Shown here: positions 39,709 to 49,062 of the stretch, one piece after another
How positions within the stretch are numbered: the stretch's first letter is position 1
Layout: every line of letters begins with the position of its first letter
DNA from: Chloroflexota bacterium
GTDB taxonomy: Bacteria > Chloroflexota > Limnocylindria > Limnocylindrales > CSP1-4
Reading direction: 5' to 3'
DNA length: 57,497 bases
NCBI GenBank assembly: GCA_003171255.1
Contig: PMYK01000049.1
Span: 1-57,497 of the forward strand
Position numbers and translations under genes: made by a program
Notes under the pieces: model-generated
Databases searched by the model: none
What the model saw: the letters and a program-made list of their open reading frames with translations, nothing else
What the model was told of the DNA's origin: nothing

Positions 39709-41976
39709 TCAGTGGCGGAAGTGCCGGACCCCGGTGATTAGCATCGAGGCGCCAGCCTTCTCGGTAGCTTCGATCGCCTCCGCGTCGCGCATCGAGCCGC
39801 CGGGCTGGGCGAAGACGGTGACGCCGGCGTCGAGGCAGACCTGGACGGCATCGGGGAACGGGTAGAAAGCGTCGGAGCCGCAGGCGGCGCCGCGCAGGGC
39901 TTCTGCGCCGTGGAAGGCGATGGCCTTGGCGACGGCCTGGCGGGCGGCGTCGACGCGGCTCGTCTGACCCGAGCCGAGGCCGATCTCCATGCCGTCCTTG
40001 ACCAGCACGATCGCGTTGGACACGACGCCGCGGCATAGCCGCCAGGCCAGGTCCAGATCGCGCATCTCCGCCTCTGACGGGGCGCGGCTCGTGGCCAGCT
40101 TCCAGGTCGCCGGGTCGTCCGGAACGACGTCCGGGGCCGTGACCAGCACGCCGCCACCGGCCACTCTGATGGAACCGAGAGGATCGGGCGCCGGCGCCGC
40201 TTTCACGCCACCCAGGATCGGATCCTCGAGCAGGCGCAGGTTTGTCTTGCGGGCCAGGATCGCCAGCGCCTCTGGGGAGTAGGACGGGGCCACGATCACT
40301 TCCAGGAAGATCGAGGCAAGGCCCTCGGCGGTGGCTGCGTCCACCTCGCGGGTCAGAGCCACGACACCACCGTATGCGGAGACGGGATCGCCGGCCAGGG
40401 CCGCCTGCCACGCCTCCAGGAGGGTGGCCCGCTCGGCCGCTCCACACGGGTTGGTGTGCTTGACCACGACGCAGGCGGGCCCTCGGAGCGCCCGGCCGAT
40501 GGCGTCGGCGCCGGAGGCGTCCAGCACGTTGTTGTACGAGAGAGCCTTGCCCTGCAGGATCGCGCCACCCAGCGCGAACGGACCGGCCCACTTGCTGGTG
40601 CCCGGGCGGCGGTAGCGGGCGGCCTGCTGATGCGGGTTCTCGCCGTAGCGCAGGGTCTCGACCTTCTCCAGGCCCAAGACCAGCGTCGGCGGATACGGGT
40701 CGGCGGAACCGGGCAAGCCCGGCTCGTCCGGCAGATCCACCCCGGCCGCGGCCATCCGGGCCGGAAGCTCGGCGGCAATGCGGGCGTCATAGGCGCCGGT
40801 GTGGCGGAATGCCTCCACGGCCAGGGCCGAACGCAGCCCCTCCCCCACTCGACCATTCTTCTCCAGCTCGTCGAGGACCGCGGCATAGCGGGCGGGCGAG
40901 GTCACGATCGCCACCGAGGCATGGTTCTTGGCCGCCGCGCGGACCATCGACGGCCCGCCGATGTCGATCTCCTCGACCAGCGCGTCGAACGAGATGCCGG
41001 GCTTCTCGGCCGCAGCCGCGAACGGATAGAGGTTGGAGACGACGAGATCGAACGGCTCGATGGCCGCCGCGGCCAGCTGCTCGCGATGCGACGCCAGCCG
41101 CCGATCGGCCAGGATGCCGCCGTGGATGCGAGGGTGGAGCGTCTTGACCCGACCGTCGAGCATCTCCGGAAAGCCCGTGACGGCGGCGAGGTCGGTGACC
41201 GGCAGGCCGGCACCGCGCAACGCCCGGGCAGTACCACCGGTTGAAACCAGCTCGAAGCCGAGTCGCACCAGCCCGGCCCCGAACTCGGTCAGGCCGGTCT
41301 TGTCGTGGACCGACAGCAGCGCCCGCTTCGGCACGGGCATCTTCTCGGCCGCCCGGGCGGCATCGATTCGAACGGTTCGGCCGTTCGGTTCGACCGTCAG
41401 CGCGCCGGCCAGCGCCAGGCCGACGGCGCGCGGCAGGAGTCGGTGTTCGGCCGCGTGGATCCGCTCGGCCAGCGTCTCCTCGGTGTCGCCCGGCAGGATC
41501 GCAACCGAGTCCTGGCAGATGATCGGGCCGGCATCGAGCGAGTCGTCGACGAAGTGGACGGTCACGCCCGTGACCTTGACCCCGGCCTCCAACGCGTCCT
41601 TGATAGAGTGTCCGCCGGGGAAGGCCGGCAGCAGGGCGGGGTGGAGGTTGATGATCGGGCACTTCAGTCCGCCCAGAGCCTTGGGCCCGAGCACTCGCAT
41701 GTAGCCGGCCAGGACGATCAGCTCCGGCCCGACGGCCGCGAGCGACTCGGCCAGGACCTCGTTCGCGGTCGCCCGCTCGGCCGCCTCGCTGAGCTTCGGC
41801 ATCGGCACGAGCAGCGTCTCGATCCCCTGCTCTACCGCCCAATCCAGCGCCGCGCATTCACGGTCGGCGAAGACCAGGGCTATCTCGGCGTCGAGCGCGC
41901 CACGCTCGGCAGCTGCATGCAAGGCCCGCAAATTGCTGCCGGTTCCCGAGACGCCAACTGCGATCCTGTGCGCCAC
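39709..41976 (-). CDS. purNH: PurN-PurH fusion: GAR transformylase + AICAR transformylase/IMP cyclohydrolase
   Basis: 755 residues from the GTG at 41976 (GGAGGAGG about 6 nt upstream). Residues 1-205 are PurN: GVSGTGSNLRAL, catalytic Asn110/His112 in NLHPALLPAFPGG and Asp148 in DDSLDAGPI. After a short linker, residues about 216-755 are PurH: an MGS-like IMP cyclohydrolase domain (LLSVHDKTGL, STGGTARAL) and the AICAR transformylase half (YGENPHQQAA, KALSYNNVLDASGADA, VKHTNPCGAA, ACGSDAFYPFPDA). One chain thus carries steps 3, 9 and 10 of IMP synthesis, both formyl transfers using 10-formyl-THF. These are normally two separate proteins. Last gene of the purine operon, 57 bp after purM. Confidence 0.95.
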   Translation of the reverse strand: MAHRIAVGVSGTGSNLRALHAAAERGALDAEIALVFADRECAALDWAVEQGIETLLVPMPKLSEAAERATANEVLAESLAAVGPELIVLAGYMRVLGPKALGGLKCPIINLHPALLPAFPGGHSIKDALEAGVKVTGVTVHFVDDSLDAGPIICQDSVAILPGDTEETLAERIHAAEHRLLPRAVGLALAGALTVEPNGRTVRIDAARAAEKMPVPKRALLSVHDKTGLTEFGAGLVRLGFELVSTGGTARALRGAGLPVTDLAAVTGFPEMLDGRVKTLHPRIHGGILADRRLASHREQLAAAAIEPFDLVVSNLYPFAAAAEKPGISFDALVEEIDIGGPSMVRAAAKNHASVAIVTSPARYAAVLDELEKNGRVGEGLRSALAVEAFRHTGAYDARIAAELPARMAAAGVDLPDEPGLPGSADPYPPTLVLGLEKVETLRYGENPHQQAARYRRPGTSKWAGPFALGGAILQGKALSYNNVLDASGADAIGRALRGPACVVVKHTNPCGAAERATLLEAWQAALAGDPVSAYGGVVALTREVDAATAEGLASIFLEVIVAPSYSPEALAILARKTNLRLLEDPILGGVKAAPAPDPLGSIRVAGGGVLVTAPDVVPDDPATWKLATSRAPSEAEMRDLDLAWRLCRGVVSNAIVLVKDGMEIGLGSGQTSRVDAARQAVAKAIAFHGAEALRGAACGSDAFYPFPDAVQVCLDAGVTVFAQPGGSMRDAEAIEATEKAGASMLITGVRHFRH

Positions 41977-42033
41977 GCCGCTCCTCCTCCATGCCACCGA
42001 TCAGGCGCCACCCGCGCCATACCGCCAGAACCG

Positions 42034-43209
42034 TTACGACTCCGAATACCGCGCCCCCGGCGCTTCGATCGCCACCACCTCGCCCACCTGCCAGCCCGCG
42101 ACGCCGTCCTCCGCCAGACTCGCGATGGCCGCGTCGACGGCCCCGGCCGGAACGGCACAGACCATCCCGAGGCCGCCGTTAAAGGTCGAGCGCAGCTCCT
42201 CCTCCGATAGCCCGCCCAGCGCTCCGACGAGCCGCATGACCGACGGCATCGGCCAAGTGCCGGGGTGGAGCCGCGCGCCAAGGCCATCGGACAGGATCCT
42301 TGGCACGTTGCCGGGCAGCCCGCCGCCGGTGATGTGGGCCACGCCGTTGAGTGCGGCGCCGGACTCGTCCAATCGCCGGCGTAGCCTCAGGATCGACTGC
42401 GAGTAGATCCTCGTCGGGGCAAGCAGCACTTCGCCCAGGCTCAGCGACTGTGTCTCGGGTTCGGGCGTAGTGGCCGGACCGAGGATCCGGCCGACGAGTT
42501 CCGCATAGCCCTCGTCGAGCGGGACTTCCGTCTCGGCCAGGATCCGCCGCACCAGCGAGAAGCCATTCGAATGCAGACCCGACGAGGCGATCCCGATCAG
42601 CGCGTCGCCGGCTCGAGCGGCAGTGCCATCGAGCAGTCGATCGCGCTCCACGACGCCGACGCAGAAGCCGGCCATGTCGAATTCGTCGGCCTCCATGAGG
42701 CCCGGGTGCTCGGCCGTCTCGCCGCCGATCAACGAGCAGCCGGCGAGGGCGCAGCCGTCAGCGACCGAGCCAACCAACGCCGCCACTCGCTCCGGGAAGA
42801 CCCGCCCGACGGCAATGTAGTCGAGGAAGAAGAGCGGCTCGGCGCCGGCGCAGACCAGATCGTCGGCGCACATCGCCACTAGGTCGTGGCCGACCGTGTC
42901 GTACCGGCCCATGGCCATCGCTATCGCAATCTTCGTGCCCACGCCGTCGGTGGAGCTGACCAGAACGGGCTCGCGCATGCCACCCGGCAATGCCATCGCA
43001 GAAGCGAATCCGCCCAGGCCGCCGATCACCTCGGGCCGCCGCGTCGCCGCCACCGAGGCTCGCATCAGCTCAACGGCGCGCTCGCCGGCATCGATGTCAA
43101 CGCCGGCGTTCCGGTAGGCGTCCCAGGCGCCGCCCTGCTTGGCGCCGCTGCTCGTGCCGGGCACGGCGCCCGGACTCGCCCCGGGCCCGGCGGCGCCGCG
43201 GTCACTCAT
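42034..43209 (-). CDS. purM: Phosphoribosylformylglycinamidine cyclo-ligase (AIR synthetase)
   Basis: 391 residues from the ATG at 43209, overlapping the purF stop by 8 nt. It closes FGAM to AIR with ATP. A Gly/Ser/Pro-rich N-terminal stretch of about 25 residues precedes the conserved YRNAGVDIDAGERAVELM. Family motifs: VSSTDGVGTKIAIAMAMGRY, GHDLVAMCADDLVCAGAEPL, GCSLIGGETAEHPGL, ITGGGLPGNVPRIL and the C-terminal TFNGGLGMVC. Fifth step of the pathway. Confidence 0.96.
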   Translation of the reverse strand: MSDRGAAGPGASPGAVPGTSSGAKQGGAWDAYRNAGVDIDAGERAVELMRASVAATRRPEVIGGLGGFASAMALPGGMREPVLVSSTDGVGTKIAIAMAMGRYDTVGHDLVAMCADDLVCAGAEPLFFLDYIAVGRVFPERVAALVGSVADGCALAGCSLIGGETAEHPGLMEADEFDMAGFCVGVVERDRLLDGTAARAGDALIGIASSGLHSNGFSLVRRILAETEVPLDEGYAELVGRILGPATTPEPETQSLSLGEVLLAPTRIYSQSILRLRRRLDESGAALNGVAHITGGGLPGNVPRILSDGLGARLHPGTWPMPSVMRLVGALGGLSEEELRSTFNGGLGMVCAVPAGAVDAAIASLAEDGVAGWQVGEVVAIEAPGARYSES

Positions 43210-44677
43210 GCGGCATCGTCTTCGCGATGGCCTCTGCCTCGCCCAGGGATACCGGCTCGCCCTGTGCGTCCTCCAGGACGAACTTGTGACGGGCCGTGTC
43301 GTACGGAACCGGCACCGGGTAGCGCCCGTCGAAGCAGGCGAAGCAGAACCTTTCGTACGGCAGATCGAGTGCCTGCAGAACCCCACCAATCGAGAGGAAG
43401 CTGAGTGAATCGGCGCCGACGAACTCGCGAATCTCCTCGACTGAGTGCGTCGACGCGATCAGCTCGGTCTCGATCTGCGTGTCGATGCCGTAGAAGCAAG
43501 GGTGGTGGATGGGCGGCGAACTGATGCGGAGGTGGATCTCGGTCGCGCCGGCCTTGCGCAGCAGCGCAACTATCTGGCGGGTGGTGGTGCCGCGCACGAT
43601 CGAGTCGTCCACGACGATCAGCCGCTTGCCGGCAACGACCTCGCGCAGCGGGCTCAGCTTGACCGTGACGCCGCGCTGGCGCATGCCCTGGTTCGGCTGG
43701 ATGAACGTCCGGCCGGAGTAGCGGTTGCGGACCATCCCCTCTCGATAAGGCAGGCCCGAGCCTTCCGCGTAACCGGCCGCGGCCGGTGCGCCCGTGTCCG
43801 GCACCGGCATCACGATGTCGGCCTCGACTGCGGCCTCCGCGGCCAGGGCCACGCCCATACGGCGCCGCGACTCGTAGAGGTTGCGGCCGAGCATGTACGA
43901 ATCCGGCCGGCCGAAGTAGATGAGCTCGAAGACGCACAGCTGCTCGTGGCCTTCGGCAAAGTGGATTGAGACCGGGTCTTTGCCCTCTTCGAGGATGACG
44001 ATCTCGCCGGCCTCGACGTCTCGAACGACCACGCCGCCGGCGACCTCGATCGCGGCCGACTCCGAGCTGAGCAGCCAGCCACCCGACCGCTTGCCCTCGG
44101 GGTCGTCCGCCGCGGGCTCGAGCCGGCCCAGAACGAGCGGCCGGAAACCATAGGGATCGCGGACGCCGATGACCCGCTTCTCGTCGAGGATGGCGAGCGA
44201 ATAGGCGCCCTGGACGAGCGGCAAGACCCGCTTCAAGGCCTCGATGGTGTCGGCCGACGGGTCGTCCGCGATCAGAGCCGTGAGGAGTTCCGTGTCTGTA
44301 GTGGCAGCCAGGCGCGACTTGCCGCCCTCGAGGTGCGATAGAAGCTCACGGGTGTTGACGAGATTGCCGTTGTGGCCGATTGCGATCGACTTGCCGCGGC
44401 CCATCCGGAAAGTCGGCTGGGCGTTCTCCCAGATCGTCGACCCGGTCGTCGAATAGCGGCAGTGGGCGATGGCCAGCGATCCGCGCAGGCTCGGCAGGCG
44501 GCGCTCGTCGAGGACCTGGGCGATCAGGCCCAGGTCCTTGTAGAGCATCAGCTGCTCGCCGTCGCTTACGGCCAGACCGGCCGACTCCTGACCGCGGTGC
44601 TGGAGGGAGAAGACGCCGAGCGCGGCTATCCCTGCGGCATCCCTGCCCGGGGTCACCGCGCCGAAGATGCCGCACAT
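43202..44677 (-). CDS. purF: Amidophosphoribosyltransferase
   Basis: 491 residues. First committed step: PRPP + Gln to phosphoribosylamine. The start is the ATG at 44677, so the chain begins MCGIFGAV and the nucleophile is Cys2 after Met removal, with no propeptide. The Ntn glutaminase (HRGQESAGLAV, RYSTTGS, GHNGNLVN) is followed by the phosphoribosyltransferase PRPP loop LIVVDDSIVRGTTTRQ. Cysteines in the positions expected for the Bacillus-type [4Fe-4S] cluster are present (EQLCVFEL, HHPCFYGID, FCFACFDG), suggesting an oxygen-sensitive enzyme. 2 bp after purL, overlaps purM by 8 nt. Confidence 0.96.
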   Translation of the reverse strand: MCGIFGAVTPGRDAAGIAALGVFSLQHRGQESAGLAVSDGEQLMLYKDLGLIAQVLDERRLPSLRGSLAIAHCRYSTTGSTIWENAQPTFRMGRGKSIAIGHNGNLVNTRELLSHLEGGKSRLAATTDTELLTALIADDPSADTIEALKRVLPLVQGAYSLAILDEKRVIGVRDPYGFRPLVLGRLEPAADDPEGKRSGGWLLSSESAAIEVAGGVVVRDVEAGEIVILEEGKDPVSIHFAEGHEQLCVFELIYFGRPDSYMLGRNLYESRRRMGVALAAEAAVEADIVMPVPDTGAPAAAGYAEGSGLPYREGMVRNRYSGRTFIQPNQGMRQRGVTVKLSPLREVVAGKRLIVVDDSIVRGTTTRQIVALLRKAGATEIHLRISSPPIHHPCFYGIDTQIETELIASTHSVEEIREFVGADSLSFLSIGGVLQALDLPYERFCFACFDGRYPVPVPYDTARHKFVLEDAQGEPVSLGEAEAIAKTMPHE

Positions 44678-44679
44678 GG

Positions 44680-47088
44680 CTAGTTCGCCTCGCCTTCGAC
44701 GGCCGTCCGGGCCGCCTCCAATCCGTGGCCGGGCGAGCCCTCCACGCCCAGGGCGCGGGCAAGGCCGTGGTCCCAGGTGTGGCGGAGGTCGGTGATCGAG
44801 ACGTCCAGGGCGTCGGCCACGCCAGAGCCTCGCGCCTCGGCCGCGCCAGTGGCGCCGTGGCCGGTCAGCTCGATGCGCAGCCGCAACCCACCGACAGTGC
44901 CGAGGATATCGGCCGGGAGCCCGAACTGGCGGGCCAGCAGCTCGATCGCCGCAGCATGGCGAGGACGACAGGACAGGACAAGTCGAGAGGGACTCTCGCC
45001 GAACAGCTCTATCGCAGGCGAGCCTGAGACACCGAGCCGTAGCTTCGCGCCGAGGCCGCTCCACATGCAGCATTCGGCGATCGCCACGGCCAGGCCGCCG
45101 CCCGAGACGTCCTGGGCCGACGCGACCAGAGCCCGGCCGATTGCCTCGCGGATGAAGGACTGCAGCGCCGCCTCGCGGTCGAGGTCGATGCCGGGAGGCG
45201 CGTCCTCCGAGGAAAGCCCGGCCAGCGCCGCGTATTCGGAGCCGGCCATTCCCGGCGTGCTCTGCCCGACCAGGATGACGCTGTCGCCCTCGGTGGTGAA
45301 GGGCGGTCGAACGAGCAGCGAGATGTCCTCGAGGAGTCCGACAACGCCGATGACCGGCGTCGGCGAGATTGCCCCGCCCGGGTACTCGTTATAGAGCGAC
45401 ACGTTGCCGCCCGTGACGGGCACGCCGAGGGCGCGGCACGCCTCGCCCATGCCTCGCACCGCTTCCTGGAGCTGCCAGAACGCTTCGGGCCGCTCGGGGT
45501 TGCCGTAGTTGAGGCAGTTGGTTATGCCGAGCGAGCGGGCGCCGGTGATGCTGACGTTCCGAGTGGCCTCCGCCACGGCCAGCTGCGCGCCCAGGTGCGG
45601 GTCGATGGCGCTGACGGTCTGGTTCCCGTCGGTGGTCGCAACGAGCGCCTTCTTGGTGCCCTTGACCCGCAGCACCGCCGCGCCGTGGCCCGGCCACTCG
45701 ACTGTGTTGCTCTGGACCGAGGAGTCGTACTGCTGGTAGACCCAGTGGCGGCTCGACAGGTTCGGGCTGCCGAGGAGCGCGGCCAGGACTGCGGCCGGAT
45801 CCATGCCCCGCTCCGGCAGGCCGTCCTTGGCGGTCAGCGGGATGCCCGGGGCGGGGGCCTGGCGGCGCCGTGTCGGCGGCGTTGCCAATCGGTAGTGGAC
45901 GATGGCGTCGCTCGTGAGCGCCTTCGCAGGAATGCGGGCGATCTCCTTTGCGCCGGGGTTGGGCCGGCCATCGGGGCCGATGCCACCCTCGATGATGGCA
46001 ATGTCGCCGTCCGTGGTGACTCGGCCTACGAGGGCGATCGGGATGCCCCAGCGCTCGCAAACCTCGCGCACGGCGGCGAAGTTCTCAGGCACGCACGTCG
46101 CCAGCATCCGCTCCTGCGACTCGGAGATCATCACCTCCCAGGGCGCCATCCCGGGCTCGCGCCGCGGGATCACGTCGAGGTCTAGCAGGATTCCCGTGCC
46201 CGCCTTGTCGGCCGACTCGGAAGTGGCGCATGTGATGCCCGCGGCACCGAGATCCTGAATGCCGACCACGAGACGGCGGTCGATCAGCTCCAGGCTGGCC
46301 TCGATCAGCAGCTTCTCGGCGAACGGGTCGCCCACCTGCACGGTCGGGCGCTTGTTTGGGTCGTCGTGCTGGAACGTCGCCGAGGCAAGGACGCTGGCCC
46401 CGCCGATGCCGTCGCGGCCCGTGGTGGAGCCGAACAGCACCACGTAGTTGCCCGGCCCGGGCGCCTCGGCCAGGATCAGCATCCGCTCTTCCAGCAGACC
46501 GATGGCCATGACGTTGACCAGCGGGTTGCCCTGGTACGAGGGGTCGAAGACCAGCTCGCCGCCGACCGTCGGGACGCCGACGCAGTTGCCGTAGCCGCCT
46601 ACGCCCCGAACCACGCCATCGACGAGGTGGCGGGTGCGCGGATCCTTTGGGTCGCCGAAGCGGAGGGCGTCGAGAACGGCGATCGGGCGGGCGCCCATGG
46701 TGAAGATGTCGCGCAGGATTCCGCCGACGCCCGTCGCGGCGCCCTGGTACGGCTCCACGGCTGAAGGGTGGTTGTGGCTTTCGATCTTGAACGCGACGGC
46801 CAGCCCATCGCCAATGCGGACCACACCGGCGTTGTCGCCGACGCCCGCCATCATCCCGTTGCCGCGGGTCGGCAGGGTCTTGAGGAGCGGCTTGGAGCTC
46901 TTGTATGAGCAGTGCTCGCTCCACATCACGCTGAACATGGCCAGCTCGGTGTGGTTGGGGTCGCGGCCGAGCTTCTGGCGGATGACTTCCAGCTCGCCGT
47001 CGGTCACGCCCAGCTGGCGGTGGAGCGGCTCGGGCTCCGGCTGGACCGGCGGAACGGACGCCGCAGGGGTCGTCGTCATGTCGCTCAC
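44680..47088 (-). CDS. purL: FGAM synthase subunit PurL
   Basis: 802 residues, the short PurL that works with separate PurS and PurQ. It makes FGAM from FGAR, ATP and ammonia. Motifs: [67 protein letters not shown], and in the second half [22 protein letters not shown] and [18 protein letters not shown] start overlaps purQ by 4 nt. C-terminus ends in a short Gly/Glu tail. Confidence 0.96.
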   Translation of the reverse strand: MSDMTTTPAASVPPVQPEPEPLHRQLGVTDGELEVIRQKLGRDPNHTELAMFSVMWSEHCSYKSSKPLLKTLPTRGNGMMAGVGDNAGVVRIGDGLAVAFKIESHNHPSAVEPYQGAATGVGGILRDIFTMGARPIAVLDALRFGDPKDPRTRHLVDGVVRGVGGYGNCVGVPTVGGELVFDPSYQGNPLVNVMAIGLLEERMLILAEAPGPGNYVVLFGSTTGRDGIGGASVLASATFQHDDPNKRPTVQVGDPFAEKLLIEASLELIDRRLVVGIQDLGAAGITCATSESADKAGTGILLDLDVIPRREPGMAPWEVMISESQERMLATCVPENFAAVREVCERWGIPIALVGRVTTDGDIAIIEGGIGPDGRPNPGAKEIARIPAKALTSDAIVHYRLATPPTRRRQAPAPGIPLTAKDGLPERGMDPAAVLAALLGSPNLSSRHWVYQQYDSSVQSNTVEWPGHGAAVLRVKGTKKALVATTDGNQTVSAIDPHLGAQLAVAEATRNVSITGARSLGITNCLNYGNPERPEAFWQLQEAVRGMGEACRALGVPVTGGNVSLYNEYPGGAISPTPVIGVVGLLEDISLLVRPPFTTEGDSVILVGQSTPGMAGSEYAALAGLSSEDAPPGIDLDREAALQSFIREAIGRALVASAQDVSGGGLAVAIAECCMWSGLGAKLRLGVSGSPAIELFGESPSRLVLSCRPRHAAAIELLARQFGLPADILGTVGGLRLRIELTGHGATGAAEARGSGVADALDVSITDLRHTWDHGLARALGVEGSPGHGLEAARTAVEGEAN

Positions 47089-47834
47089 GGCCGGGCCTCC
47101 GCCTTTGCCTTGGGTGCGGGACGTTGCGCCGCGTCCCAGGCGGCAGCGCTCTCGACCAATGAACGGATCAGCTGCATTCCATCGTCGCGGCCCAGTATCG
47201 CCTCGGACATTCGCTCCGGATGCGGCATCAGGCCGGCCACGTTGCCGGCCGCGTTGCAGACGCCGGCGATTGCGCGCAGCGAGCCGTTGGGGTTCGCCGG
47301 CTCGTCGGGATCGAGCGCCGGCGCGCCGTCCTCACGAACGTATCGGAAGAGAACCTGGCCGTTTGCCTCGAGCTCGTCGAGCGTCGCCTCGTCGGCGTAG
47401 TAGCAGCCCTCGCCGTGAGCCACCGGCACGCGCAGCGGCGCGCCCGTCGCGGCGCGGGTGAACGGCGAGTCGAGCCGTTCGGGCTTGATGTTGACCAGGC
47501 GGCCGGCGAAACGGAGCGAGCGATTGCGCAGCAGCGCGCCCGGAACCAGCCGCGCCTCGGCCAGGACCTGGAAGCCGTTGCAGATGCCCAGAACGTAGCC
47601 GCCCTCGGCGGCGAAGGCTGACACGCCGCGCATCACGGGGCTGAAGCGGGCGATCACGCCGGCTCGAAGGTAGTCGCCGTAGGAGAAGCCGCCCGGCAGG
47701 ATGACGGCCGAGACACCCGACAGGTCGGGCGACTCGTGCCAGAGCCGAACGGGCTCCACACCGGCCACGGCAAGGGCGTTGAGCGAGTCGACGTCCGAGT
47801 TCGAGTCCGGGAAGATGACGACCCCGATCCTCAC
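47085..47834 (-). CDS. purQ: FGAM synthase glutaminase subunit PurQ
   Basis: 249 residues, a class I glutamine amidotransferase giving ammonia to Pur[19 protein letters not shown] at the start; the oxyanion strand [14 protein letters not shown]; nucleophile Cys in [10 protein letters not shown]; His-Glu of the triad in [12 protein letters not shown] start overlaps purS by 4 nt, and the stop overlaps purL by 4 nt. A C-terminal Ala/Lys tail extends past the usual end. Confidence 0.95.
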   Translation of the reverse strand: MRIGVVIFPDSNSDVDSLNALAVAGVEPVRLWHESPDLSGVSAVILPGGFSYGDYLRAGVIARFSPVMRGVSAFAAEGGYVLGICNGFQVLAEARLVPGALLRNRSLRFAGRLVNIKPERLDSPFTRAATGAPLRVPVAHGEGCYYADEATLDELEANGQVLFRYVREDGAPALDPDEPANPNGSLRAIAGVCNAAGNVAGLMPHPERMSEAILGRDDGMQLIRSLVESAAAWDAAQRPAPKAKAEARP

Positions 47835-48106
47835 GGTTGCTTCACCGATGACGTCGCCTCAAGCACCTCCACGGCGTAGGCCTCGATGAGCGGATTGCTG
47901 AGCAGCTCACCGGCCAGGCCTTCCACGACGCCCCGGGCCTCGGCCTCGGAGGCGGCCGTGACGGTCAGCTCGACCCGGCGGCCGACGCGCACGCGCGAAA
48001 CGTTGGTGACGTTGAGGTGGGGCAGGCTCAGCTCCACGGCCCGACCCTGCGGGTCGAGGATGCCGGGCTTGGGCAGAACGTTGACGGCGTACCGAAACTC
48101 GCTCAT
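47831..48106 (-). CDS. purS: FGAM synthase small subunit PurS
   Basis: 91 residues; bridges PurL and PurQ. MSEFRYAVNVLPKPGILDPQ with GRAVELSLPHLNVTNVSRV is the standard PurS pattern. ATG overlaps the purC stop by 1 nt (TGATG). Confidence 0.95.
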   Translation of the reverse strand: MSEFRYAVNVLPKPGILDPQGRAVELSLPHLNVTNVSRVRVGRRVELTVTAASEAEARGVVEGLAGELLSNPLIEAYAVEVLEATSSVKQP

Positions 48107-49062
48107 CAGGCGACCACGTCCTCCTTCAGGTAGCGTTCGAAGCTGGCCCCGGTTATCCGCTGGAACGCTTCCACGTAGCGCCCGCGAGTCCCGGCCACGA
48201 TTTCAGCCGGCAGCTCCGGACCCGGGTATGTCTTGCCCCACGGCTGTGCTTCCAGCCAGTCGCGGACGGGTTGTTTGTCGAAGCTGGCCTGGGCCCGCCC
48301 GGGCTCATAGGCCGAGGCGTCCCAGAACCGGCTGGAATCGGGCGTGAGGACCTCATCGATGAGCATCAGCTCACCGGTGTCGAGGGCCGTCCCAAGCTCG
48401 AACTTGGTGTCGGCAAGGAGGATGCCTGCCTTCTCGGTGATCTCCGCGCCGCGGAGGTACAGGCGCAGGGCGACGTCGCGCACCTGCTCCGCGAGCTCCG
48501 CGCCGACGAGCCCGACCATTGAGTCGAAGCCGATGTTCTCGTCGTGACCGACCTCGGCCTTGGTCGACGGCGTGAAGATGGGCTGCCGGAGCCGATCGGA
48601 TTCGCGCAGGCCTTCGGGCAGCTCGATGCCGCAGATCGCGCCGGTCTTCTGGTAGTCCTTCCAGCCCGAGCCCGCGACATAGCCGCGGACTATGACCTCG
48701 ACCGGCAGAACCTTCGCCCGGCGGCAGAGCATCATCCGGCCCCGCAGGTCGCGCAGGCCCGCCTCGTCGGTGAAGCCCGCCGGCAGATCGGCCGGGCTCG
48801 TGCCCAGGAGGTGGTTCGGAACGATCTCGCTCGTCAACCCGAACCAGAACCTCGACAGCCCGGTCAGGACGCGGCCCTTGTCGGGGATCGGCGTGGGCAG
48901 AACCACGTCAAAGGCGGACAGCCGATCGCTGGCCACGAGCAGCAGCCGATCGCCGACCTCGAACAGGTCGCGCACCTTGCCCGAGCGCAGGAAGCCGTCG
49001 GCGGCATGAAGGGTCGTGCCGGCCGCGCGCGGATCGCCTGGATTCGCGATCTCAGCGGGCAT
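48106..49062 (-). CDS. purC: SAICAR synthetase (long form)
   Basis: 318 residues, of the longer yeast/actinobacterial-type PurC rather than the 240-residue form. It joins CAIR with aspartate using ATP. Motifs: SGKVRDLFEVGDRLLLVASD, SAFDVVLPTPIPDKG, EVIVRGYVAGSGWKDYQ, AEVGHDENIGFD and the late LIDEVLTPDSSRFW with a final KTYPGPELPAEIV. Start overlaps purB by 11 nt. Its substrate CAIR requires PurE/PurK, which are not in this window. Confidence 0.96.
   Translation of the reverse strand: MPAEIANPGDPRAAGTTLHAADGFLRSGKVRDLFEVGDRLLLVASDRLSAFDVVLPTPIPDKGRVLTGLSRFWFGLTSEIVPNHLLGTSPADLPAGFTDEAGLRDLRGRMMLCRRAKVLPVEVIVRGYVAGSGWKDYQKTGAICGIELPEGLRESDRLRQPIFTPSTKAEVGHDENIGFDSMVGLVGAELAEQVRDVALRLYLRGAEITEKAGILLADTKFELGTALDTGELMLIDEVLTPDSSRFWDASAYEPGRAQASFDKQPVRDWLEAQPWGKTYPGPELPAEIVAGTRGRYVEAFQRITGASFERYLKEDVVA

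Noticed and set aside
42034-43389. Upstream extension of purM (451 aa)
   Set aside because: The first 60 residues are purF in another frame; the ATG at 43209 fits the overlap pattern of the operon.
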